NCBI RefSeq assembly: GCF_000003815.2
Contig: NC_049980.1
Span: forward strand, 2,884,740-2,948,739
DNA length: 64,000 nt
Direction of reading: 5' to 3'
DNA from: Branchiostoma floridae
Lineage: Eukaryota > Chordata > Leptocardii > Amphioxiformes > Branchiostomatidae
Shown in pieces: positions 27,601 to 40,200 of this stretch (positions are counted from its first letter, which is position 1; each line of letters opens with the position of its first letter). Under the pieces are notes generated by a model. It ran no database searches and was not told the DNA's origin. It saw only the letters and a list, made by a program, of their open reading frames with translations. Position numbers and translations under genes: made by a program.

Positions 27601-30600
27601 CCTTATTGCTCAAAACAATGAAAATCCATCAACATACGAAAATGAGCAATATTGGGGGAGTTAAATCAGATCAGTGTATTCTCATACCAGTTTGGTTGCC
27701 ATATTGACATCACCATCAAACTCCAGTAACATCTGCATGATACGGATATCTTCCCCTTCAAAGTGACACATGTCCTTAGTGGTCTCTGCTGCATAGTGCA
27801 CAGGAGTTTCCCCTTCCTGTAATATGTAATGTACAGTCATATCATCTAGATGTACATGTACATGTGCATATGGTAAATTGGTAATTACACAATTTATAGA
27901 GCTCTGTTTGCCGATACTTCCATACATTAGAATTCAAAATCGCAGACCCTGTCACATGACTTTATTATAAAGTAACAGGACTGTTTTATGAGTATCGGCA
28001 CTTTGGCGCTATACATTTTGACAAAAAAGGGACTTAAAAAGCTTGTGAAGCATGGAAACTTCGTATACATCAATGGGACACCTTCTTGAACTGTTTGTGG
28101 CGGTAGGTTTAGGCACCGTAGCATTCACTAAAAAGACTTTTTGTGGGGCATTTGCTAAAGAGACCATCGAAAATCGTCAACTTTGATTTATGTCACTATG
28201 GATCAATCATGGATTGACTTGAAACTGGGGATTAATGCATGGGAGCACAAGCTGGACATGTTCTGAGCAAAAAAAGTGAGATTCCTGCAACATGGACTTC
28301 TCCAGAGTGGGCGTTTGTGGGCCTTCGCTAAAAAGACTGCCCAGATCGGTGCACATACTGTACTGTAGTATATATATCCCTTAATACCCATTTGTAAAAA
28401 GCATGGATACAAGTTACCATACAGAAATAGGTGAACTAGCATTAACCTTTGGCAGGTAATACCAACATTTGAAAAATTTCTGAAAGACCTCAAACTTCAA
28501 GCTTGTCAGGTATTGTCTGGGTAGGATGATCACAGTAAATAAATGAATATAATGTACATACATTTGTCTGTGTGTTGATACAAATGACAGCATCCACCCT
28601 AGTCTTCTCAGAGACCAGGTAGTTGATGATGGCACTGACCAACTCCCAGTGGCAGTACCGTACAGCAATGTGCAATGGATTTTCTCCCATCTGTACAAAA
28701 TTAGAATGATGGACGCAGACTTCAAACTACTGCAACTTTAACTACAAGAAACAAAGCAAATTCCACTGATACCTCATGGTCTATACACTGTTTGTCTGGA
28801 CATGGTACTGATTTGTTTCTAAGATGGTGTGAATCAGCATGGAGTAACATCCTTGTTATCAGTTTAATCTTCCATCTTCACATTTTCCATTTTTTCTGCT
28901 CTTTGACTTANNNNNNNNNNNNNNNNNNNNNNNNNNNNNNNNNNNNNNNNNNNNNNNNNNNNNNNNNNNNNNNNNNNNNNNNNNNNNNNNNNNNNNNNNN
29001 NNNNNNNNNNGCATCATCAGGTCACCTCCATCCTACATTAGGGCCTGCATCATCTTGATGTTGCCATGGCGGGCAGCTATATGTAGGGCAGTCTCTCCAT
29101 CCTGAAATACATAATTATAGCATAATTAGTTGTTTTGTTACAAGCATACCACAGGTATGGTTTAAACTTTTTTCTTTTCCTCACATTCCCTTTAATCTTC
29201 TCCTCTACTCCTCCTCAGTCTCAAATCTATTCATCTCTCAGTTTTGGGTCAAACAACCTGAAATTTGGCACACGAGTAGAGTGGTCAAAGGAGCTTTCCC
29301 CTGTGCCCTGGTATTACAACCAAATGACCTGAAATCTGGTATAGTGGTGCATTATATAATTTCATTCAAAGGACCCACATACAACTAGACAGGCAACATT
29401 AATACTGGCGAGCAAATAATTTAAAAGCACATTTCACCCATTTACCACCTCATGAAAAAGAGGGTCTTCAAGTGAATTTAAAAAAGGTCAAACACCTCGC
29501 AAGGATAGACGCTTCCACTTGAAAAAGGGTCTGCCTAAACACCTCAAACGACCTTAAACAGCCCCAAACAACCTCAAACAACTCTAATATGCAGTGTACA
29601 TGTGGCAACGACCTTGTGTGGTGCTCTCGATACATTGTCTATGCATTTATAAATAAAGAACAAAGCAAGTTTTAAAAAATATTCACCAGTTATTTGGAGT
29701 TAAGCCAGCGGGTTTCAAATCGAATCAATTTGAGGCTTAAAAATACATAGTATACATTCAAGTATTATAAGTTGACAATCATGATAGAACTGTGCTATGC
29801 TATAATCTATCAGCCATAAATAAAATTAATTATAACATCCACAGTTTTATCTCACTATCATCTGTCTGACAGGGGTCTATGGACTGAAGAAGGTATTGAA
29901 AACATCTCCATGTTGCTAGGGGGCCGGGAAAACCCGTAGCCACTCGCGAGCGCAATTTTCCATTTTGTCCAAAATGGTCACTTTTGTCCAGCCCCCCAAG
30001 TAACCGCCTTCTCATGAGCAGGTTTGACTGTATTTTCATACATTGTGCACTGGAAGAGTCCATTCTTAAATGGAGGATGTTTTTTAGACCAGGGATTGAT
30101 TGGCCCAGATTATGCAGAAGTCTATGGTTTATGTAGCAGATGACTCTGCACTAAGCTCTCATAGCTTAGGTCTGTTCTCACATTGGAATTAAACCCAAGC
30201 CACGAGTGTGTCCCACGGGAAAGCCACGATCGTGGCTTCTCATATCAAGAGGGTTAAGGATTCACAACTGCGATTTAGTGCAAATCAAAGCGCTTGTACT
30301 GGATGGTTAACAGAAAAAAAACAGTTAACTGTTGGAATCTTATAAGAATATTGTGTACAGAGTGATTGAGCATGTGTGACTTGTGGAGAAAAAGATATCA
30401 TAATGGTAAATTTTCACCTCTTGAGGAGCGTTGACCTCTGCCCCAGACTTAAGCAGCATCTCTGCCACCTTGTCCCCTTCCTTCACCCGTGCTGCAATGT
30501 GGAGGGGAGTTTCCAGATTCTGGAACAGTAGGTCAGAGATATTAAGACTTAAGGCCACACCTATTTGATTTCTTGGTTCACGGATTTTTTCATAAAAAAT

Positions 30601-33600
30601 ATGGAGCCAGAGGGCGAAATAAAAATAAAAATAAAAATTGTAAAATGGTTGGGGTAAAGGTAATGGCTAATCCAAAACATAAAGAAAAAAGTTTCAGCTT
30701 GAAAAAAGTACAAAAACACTATAATTGTACAGTAACAGCACCTGTACCCACACTTTAAGGAGCTTATTTATTATTATTATATAAAGGCCAATTTGCTACA
30801 CCAGAAAGTTGGTGAATGGTTTCATTAATGGTGAAAATTTTCTGAGTGGTAATTTTTATTTTTATTTTTTTTTTCCAAAAAATAGGAGCGAGCGAATCCG
30901 TGAACCAAGAAATTAAATTGGTGTGGCCTAACAGTAACATAATTAAAAACATAGAGTTCCAGGAATACATACATGTACATTGTACATGTACTTTCGCCAA
31001 ATAGACATGGGTTATGATGGATATTGCTCTTGGTAGATATGAATGTGTCATTTGTCGCAATTCAGTCATGACAAATTGACAAGGTCTGGAGTGTGGCATA
31101 ATTCTTGTTACTGTCTTGTTGCATTTTGCTCCTGCTCCAGCTTGGTGGGTGTTTCTTGCCCGACGTGATGGCATTTTGGCGGATGAAATTACATGTATGT
31201 CAAATTGTCATTCAGAAAAATTATCTACATTACATTTCTGTTAGTAGTAAAATGACAATCACCAGTATTAGAATTAGACATGCCATGAACTGCTCTGGTG
31301 TTTGTTTACATATTAAGTTTACCTATGTTCCAAAGCTATGTTCCTAAGCGATTCCATACTATGTTGTACCATTCACGGTTGTGCTTGCATTGGCTAATTT
31401 GTGAATAAAAAGCTCCCTCCAAACATGTTATAGGATCTTAGTGGTCCTTTTTTTCAGTAAATATTTGGAAGCCTAACTCTGGTCAGTGTCAGCGGCCGTC
31501 CCCCTGACAGTCTGCCAGTAAAATTTGTCCCTCAAAATACAGAAAATGGCAGATCGAAAAGGTCCAGATTTCAAAATTTCCCCAGACCTTGCGACAGCTG
31601 ATCATGCCCTTGGCGCTCAAAATGGTGAAAATATTTTGGGGGTATCGCCCTCCCTGAAACCATGTGTCTTGCTGATAGAATTGCCATTAAACTTAGCTCA
31701 GTCTGGCAGAAAAATTTGCCCCTCAAAATGCAGGAAATAGTGTTTTAGAGGGCCCAGAACTTCAAATCTTCCCTGGAAGTATGCCCCCAACCCCCTAGGA
31801 TTGTCACGCCTTTGGCGCTCCATGTGCTGAAACTTTTTAAGCAAAAGTCCGTCCCCTCTATACGAAATTTGCTGCCGCCACCTCGACTGCTGGTATCGTG
31901 AGAAGAATTTTGCCACACAGCAGAAACAAGCAATGCTAACAAACATGCCTGTTCAATCCACTGGCAATATTTCATTTATTTTTATATTTTTATTTTTATA
32001 TCTCATTCAGGTTTGCATCCTACCTTTCCACCACGGATGCCCACTTGAGCTCCGAACCCCAGCAGTGTCTGCACCACCATGGGCTTACAGAACTGCACAG
32101 CTATGTGCAGAGCTGTGTAGTTATCCTGACAAAATAACATTTTCAAAGTTAATTCAGTTTGACTTGCAAGATAATAGAGGAGTAATGATTGAATCAAAAG
32201 AAACTGTAACTCACTCTGCTACAGCAAACCTGCCAGTTGAATGACCAAATCAAAAGGGCTCTTTTAACCTCACGTACAGTATATGCAAATGTTGATCTCT
32301 CTCAATATCTCTTTCTCATTCATTTTTTTCTCTGAGCACATTGCATTAATAAGCCTCTTGCTTCAATATTTTATAGCTTGGAGGAAAAAGTCAGATATCT
32401 TTCTATCTCTCTCTATATATATACATAATATAATAATATATATAGAATATATATATATATATATATATATATGTTATACATAATATATATCACTCTCTTC
32501 GAAATCATTGAAAAGATTTCATCATCATTATAATTTTCATTGACATGCACATTTTGGTACTTATGGTTACAAATGTACAACAGACATTGAATTTCTTAGT
32601 TGACAATTACCTTTGTCCTTGCATCCACCACTGCACCCTTCTGCAGAAGCGCCTTCACTACTGCAGTGTGGCCTCTCTTGGCTGCAGCATGTAGGCACAC
32701 TGCACCAGCCTAAACAGAACAGAACAGTTCCAACAGCATTAACTGATGACCTCCAGGAAAGGATGACCTGCTGATCTGATGGGAGGTTTTGAAATTGTCT
32801 GAGTGTTGGCTGTTCGCAGCTGTATCTGTCACGATCGATTTGGTGGATCATTATATGTACATTATTCGTTTGTACATGGTTAGGTGGTACCTGTACAATA
32901 ATGCACATTGTTTCATTTTCACCGTTACAGTAACTTTCTTTATATTAGGCAATGTAACATTAATAATTACAGAAATGCTAAGGAAATGCTCGCTACACCA
33001 CAAGGACAAACCTTGGATGCCAGCCTTGCTCAAAAACCTGATCCACGGGAGACAACAGGCACACAACAAAGGCTATATGCTTTATTTACTGTTTCCTGAG
33101 GAACAAGGATGTTGAACCGGAATGCAAAAAAGCATAGTTAAAAGAGTAGTACTGTCGCCACATGATCTCTGTAGTACTCAGTACTCTGAGTACTACAGAG
33201 ATCATGTGATGCAATATGGAAGAGGTCAGACGCGTCTGAGTGGCACAAACAGATATGACGACTTTCCCTGCAAACCTACTTCAATTGTTCATGTGCCAAG
33301 CGTGGATCCGACCAATATGAGCGGCATTGCCGGAGCCATTAACTAGCTACCCCCCAGACCTTACCCCCACTTGACTGGGAGAAACTTCCAGCATTATTGT
33401 CAGCCACTCCACCACTGCAAATCGACCCATGGGCATGGCAGATGTACCACCTCCATTGGGCCCAAACACAATTATCACCAAAAACACATCTCACTTTCTA
33501 TGCTTTTCAGCTATGTTATCATTTGATATCTTTTGCAGCAGATTTATAGTATGAAAAATGTGAACTCAAAGTCAAACTCTGGCCCTCGAAAACCTTTCGT

Positions 33601-34189
33601 CACTTTTTTGTCATGCACAACCATGGACCACGGTGTTGTGCACCCTGAACATCTTATTGTCATGGAGTGTCACATCTGCTTAGAGAAATTTTAGTCAGCG
33701 CACACCCACAAAAGCCAACGACTGTTCCACATTCTACAAAAACGGGTGATTTCTGAAATATTACAGTGCCTATAAAGAAAAGTACGTTGAAAACAAAACA
33801 ACGTGCATAACCACGCAGGTACCGCCTAACCATGTTTCAAGGTACATAATGATATGATCTGCCAAGCCGATCAGATACAGCTGCACACACTCAACCCTTG
33901 GACAATTCCAAAACCTCCATCAGGAGGTGACCCTTCTTTCTAGGAGGTAAAATGTAAATTTACCTGCCAGTGGGCCTTTGATGTTAGTGAACTGTTACAG
34001 ATGTTGATTAATGATTTACTGTTCTATTCCCACGACCTCAACACACGCACGCACGCACGCACACACGCACACACACACGCACGCACGCACACACGCACAC
34101 GCACACACACGCACACACGCACATGCACACACACACACGCACACACGCACGCACACACGCACGCACACACACACACACATGCACACACA

Positions 34190-34220
<31 letters not shown>

Positions 34221-37200
34221 CTTGTTTGGCATGTGAAGAGGCACTCCTTTCTTCAGGAAGGTGAGGGCTGTCTCAGGGTGACCACACTGGGAGGCAATGT
34301 GCATCAAAGTACTGCCATCCTGAGGAGAAACAAAGTACAACAATGGAACATTATTGTTTACATGTAGCTATATATAGGTGCTGTGCATATCTGAAGTTGG
34401 TAGTGTTGTTTGGTCCCTCTGCATAGCCTTGACAGTCACACAATACATGTAACTCTATCCAACACTGTCACAGATGAAAATGATTTGACACGATGAGCAA
34501 ATACATACAGTGCTGTAGTGGGGAAGATAGTTTTCCACAATTATTAATAAAAAATCAGTAAAATAGTGGATGACAAGTAAAATTCTAGTAAATCAAGACA
34601 TCTTAAATTGGTCTCTGTCCATGTTGCAGAAGATCAACATGTCTACATACTACATGCTGTGTACATGTACCATAAAACCAAGGATATACAAAATGTAGAT
34701 ACTATTTACCAGGGTCAATATTGACCGAATAAGGTATATTATATATATAGTTATTATATGCCAACTAAGATTGATGGAGTTGGGTGATGTGTAGAAGGTC
34801 AGTAGGACACTGCAAAATGATCTGGATAAATTTTGTAGGCCACTAGGTCTTTCCAAGGAAGGATATTGACTGGATTATCAGCTGAGATGAGGGTGCTGTG
34901 ACCATATTATTTGAATGATCTGAGGGACCTGTGTGTTTCCTTTCTGTAGACTAGTAGCTTCACTTCTTCCTGTAGACCATCATCCTTCATCTAGGAATGG
35001 AAGTCAGAGTAACATTTTGTTCTTTTAAGTTAGTACATGAATCTTATGCTGCCTGTCAGATTCTGCTGTACTCCCTTCTTGATTAATCCATATAGCATTG
35101 CGGCCATAGTTTTGGATTACACACAGTTTACAGGTGCTGTTGTTATAGCCTGTTGTTCCAACCATTCATGAACAAGTGGCCAGTACTGGGGACACTGGGC
35201 TGCCCATACATGTACATTTTGCTGTTACAGTATTTGTCAAGTGGTGCATGACTGTGCTATAGTTGGGCACATCATGCCTTCCTGCTCAGCTAATGATGAT
35301 CCGCTGTTGAACTCTCTGCATCACGCATTCCTGTTCCTTGTTACAACCGACGATAATGCAAATATTTGTGTAAATGTTACCATGAAGACAACAAAACTGA
35401 CCGCACCTTTGTCCTTGCCAAGACAGAGGCCTTGAATTTGTCCACCAATACCTCCACTACGTTTGTTTGGCCTTTCTCTGCTGAGATGTGGAGTGGCGAT
35501 CTGTCCAGCTGGGGATGAGGGCAGAGTAGTCAAGAGTTTGTCTGGTTGTTAGCTAGCATACACATGTATAACGCAAGATTTCCAGTTTACGTGCAGGACC
35601 AGTTTACGGTCAGTTATGGTCAGGTGCAGACATCATGGTGAATTGTGAAAAAGATAATTCTCTTCAGTTAAGGCAAGGAATACGTCTATAGTATCTATGG
35701 GCATATATCTTATTTATGATATATGTTTGCATCCAGCAAAGCAGCCGACTAAACGTTTGAAAAGCCTGACAACACTTTAAATTGACGCATGGGATCGTAG
35801 AACACAGTTGTAGATGGCCCGGTTTTAATCGTAATTCTCAATCGCTAACTTCGTCCCCTCTTTCTAAATCCTACAAACTCACAACAATTGCAACATCGTC
35901 TGAAACCAAACCTGCAGTTCTTATCTCAAGAATCCATGGTGATTTTATGTATGTTATCCAAAGGAAGTCTTAAAAACTAAATGAAAACAAGTGACTGTCG
36001 TCGCCGAGCCGGTAGTTTTCGAACGCCATGTTGCATCACGTGACTATGCAGTTCAAGCTTGTGCACTGGAGGGCAGGGCAAAATTGCTAAGGGGCGCTGT
36101 TTTAGCCTAATTCATGTGGGGAAGGCACGGCGTGAGGAAGCCGTATGTATACTGAACGCGTTTTAAGGCCAATAACTATCTATACAATCAATAAAAACAT
36201 ACAAATGCGTCGCCGATGTCATGAGTACCATTGGGCAAGTTGTGGAACAGCATGGCACTAGGGGTGGCGTTCTGTTGGGGCAAAGATGACTTACCGGTAA
36301 GTTTAGCGGCGATGCAAAGTGCACGGCATGGCATTGATGTAAACATTTATCCATTGTGTTATCTCAGTGGACTACTTGGGGAACTTTTTATGGGAAATGA
36401 TCAATTATATGGCCTTTAGAAAAATAACTCCAGAGAGAAACACCCAACTGACCGTAAACTGGTCACCCTGAAAGAATTCTTGGCTGCAGACTTGCTTTTT
36501 AAAGAAGCTCGCACGGCAATAAATCCAACAGAAGAAATATGATGCCACACAAAAGTTGATGCAGACCGACTAAGATATCTTCCAAAAGGACAGTTTTTCA
36601 TTTCTGCCTGCGCGTTTTCTGTAAAACTGCATTCATTTGTTAATAAATCGACTGTAAACTGGTAACCTTGCGTTATAGGTTTCATATTGTCATAAAGAAA
36701 ATGCCAGGTCAATATATCACTTTTGAACTCTCAACTACTGAATTAGAATAGATATTGAAGAAACAACATACTGCAGAAAACTACATCACTCAGTATCTGA
36801 CCTTGTCCACAATATTGGCATCCGCCTTGGCTGTCTGTAGGTATTTGATCATTGCTTCATCTCCCTCAAATGCTGCAATATGCAGTGCTGTGTGACCCTC
36901 CTCCTGTAGGGAGACATACATTCTAGTGTGTACATTGTACACAATCATGTCTCCAGTAAAGAGCAGCAAAAGCAGATTGGTAACAATATTCACATGGCAA
37001 CAAGTAGGATAGACTGCAAGCTAGTAGGATAGACTGGGTGCATGACATGTATAATAGTTGACAATTTAAAATCTGATCATAAGCTAATTGCACTATCATT
37101 TGTGACCGCTGAATTTCCTAGAGGAATTTTAAAAAATCAATTGAGAAACTGTCAATTCTCATGTTGTCTGGGAGGCTGCAAAATGCTTTCTAGGGGCCAT

Positions 37201-40200
37201 TGTATAAAGTACTCCAGCTGGAGAAAGAAATTTAAACAGAAGTTCAGAGACCTCATACTTCCATGATATGATTTTTTAAGAAAAATAATTCAAATTTTAT
37301 CCACATTTGCATAATCAATGCTTAGTAATGTTCATGTTTACATTATTTTGTTACTTAGGTCACACAAATTTTATTTGTTGCTTCTCTGATTCGCCTGTCC
37401 AAAAAAAGTCCCAAAAAAAATAATACTAGGTTTTGCTATGATCACAAACCTGTAAATATTGCCAATCAGAGCCACATACACATAATTTTAGTCTAAAAAC
37501 AATGCCTTTCATTCAGAACATAAGGAACAAATCAAAGGAAGGGATTCATTGCATAAAATATATAATGTGGCATCAAACTCCCCAGACCGTTGTTGCAGGG
37601 CACATACCGATATACAAATGTGCACAGCAGTGTTTTCCGTACAAGGCAATTTTGACTGATCGCCGTGGTGCTATAGGTCCAGTGACAATGTAGTTTCAAC
37701 ACAGACTTCTTCATAAACTTTTGCTCACCAATAAGCTTTTATACATATGGAAACTTGTAGACAGTCTCCGAGACTGCCCTTGATTCGTTTTTGGGATTAT
37801 GTTAATATTCGGTTTCACGAAAAAAACGTCAACATGTTAAGCTTAACTCAGGGGTATAGGCCTGGGGTTATTCGTAATCTCATAATTTTGCTAGCTAGAA
37901 TGCACATCTACAAAGAATACTTGAATTCTCAGCCCTTTATTGAAAAAATACATCCGTTTCTTTCAAGAATGTTTAATTGCAACAAGAAGGGGGAATCTGT
38001 AGAAGCACTGAGGCAAATGGGGCTATGTAGATTCTAACGGGGGCCGACCTAAGACGGTTCCCGTCGTAAGATGGTACGGATTTTTTGCTGATCTTATTAT
38101 CCATAAGTACACCGTGTTTGTTACCACTGACTATGCTGATTACAAAGGTAAATAAACCAAGTCCATGCACACAGCTTTAATTTGCATTCCAAGTATACTT
38201 TAACATATTTACTTCATTTTTTTTTTTTTAAACAGAATTCTGACAGTAATGTTGACAGTGCTGAATCACTGCGGTCACCGGCCTCTGCGTATTGGCGGCT
38301 CGTGTCGCTAACTATACGAACTCTTTCAAGCAGTCACACAACTGCCATGATACACATAAATAAAGCTCCATAAAAGACTATGAATATGGGTCTTCAAATG
38401 TTTGTTGAGTAGAAAAGCAACCAAAAGGAAGCGACATAAACATTGCCAATTTGCCACCATTGTACTCCCAATGGAGTGTAGCCGTGAAGGTGACAGACTA
38501 GAGAACGCTCCCAAGATTTATTTGACTGTAACAAATGATTCGTGCTGTCTATGAAAATAAGACTTGATAGAGAGATGTAGATGATATTTTCATATAATCA
38601 GACAGAGTTTTGTTGATGTTGGCGGTGTCGTTTTTTCGTAATGGTTTTTTTAGTCGGGCATTCACAATCAGTGCATTCAGCACGTTGCCCGTAAAAACAT
38701 CAGCTGGATTGTTCTAGGTAGAGCCTTCCTCATGTGAGACAACAAGTACATACAGTCACGATTTTACTGTCAAAAGAAAGCTAAAATATCATACTATTAA
38801 TTTTTTTTCTGTGTACTTAAATTTACCACTTACTTCTGAAGAGAGCAAAATGTAAAAAAAAGTTAGGCACACTGTCCAGCGTAGCACAAAATTGGAAGGT
38901 TACATACACGAAATTGTCTCACAGTGTTTGCCGCTTGTAACACCCAGCGCGAAAGGTTCATAAACCACATGAATGCATTTCTTATTCAAGTATGTTGTTC
39001 AAATCTATGTGTAAAAAATTCAGTCATCTAAATGTGACCACTCTCAGGCAACTAGCGATGGAGCGCCATGAGTTTGAGCGCAAGAAAAAGCGTACCGTGT
39101 TGGGGCACCTCCCGTTACATCAACTTCTTTTTGTCTCAATACTTCAAATGTTACTTCTGTTTTAAGTTATGATTATAATGAGTCCAGCCGTGTTGTGCTT
39201 TGGTTACAATTGGAACAATTGGCCCTTATACGTCACTAATGAGGAGACTCATGAATATTCATCTTTATCTCTCTTTGCTGATTGGATGACCACTGAGAGA
39301 AGAACACCAATCGCGAGGTGCCATTTCTCACGTGATCTGATCACCTTGCCACGATGCCATTGGGAAGGAAGAAATCTTGCATAAAATCTCTGCGAATATT
39401 CGAATGCCGATCGTTCGAATGCTAACGAAGGCCAGTCGTATTGGCAGGAAGCGTACCTCAGGGGAGCAACCAAAGCACAATACGGCTGGATTCCAGGCTG
39501 ATTTGTGTACTATTGATATATGCATTACTAGTTAATCTAATGTCCTTTTGTTTTGTTTGGACACAATGATGGAAAAAAATCCATAATCTTCCTTGATTTT
39601 GAAATGTTAGGAAGAAACACCGTAACAACACCATACTTACGTTTTGCGCATTAACATTGGCCCCATTGTCCAGAAATAGTTTGGCTAGTTCCTGGTCCTT
39701 CCTGCGGCAAGCCATGTGCAGCAGATAGTCTCCATTATCCTACAGTTACAAACAGAAGGCTCTAGTTAGTTTCCATGCATATTCAGGTACAAGGGGAGAT
39801 AAATAAGGCCCTGTTCATGATGTAAAAATCCAAACGGATTTATCCATTTGACCTGAAAAACTACAGCAAACGGTTTGCACTTTGTGTTCCTTAACAAAGC
39901 ATGGTAATGTAACCTCTGACCCGCTGAGGTTGTTTCGATCCTGCACAATCTTGTACAGATTATCAGCACTGAACCAATGTCTTGCTGAAGCCATGGAACT
40001 TGACCAACACAGCTCTTAAATCACAATTCACCTTTTCTTTCTTGCCACATGCCTTGTGATATCTAAAGAATGTCAATTAGATATTTGAGATTTGGTGAAT
40101 ATTAATAAACGTTGTGTCCCAAAAATTGTGTTGTGAACCTTATTTGTGGGTGAGGTTGGCATTACTTGGTTTTAAAAAGTTGTTTATTTTTTGCATAACT

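Noticed and set aside
34001-34367. Overlapping ORFs of His-Thr or Cys-Val repeats on both strands
   Set aside because: Pure translation of the CA/TG microsatellite in different frames; the real coding part is the ankyrin exon at 34221-34319.
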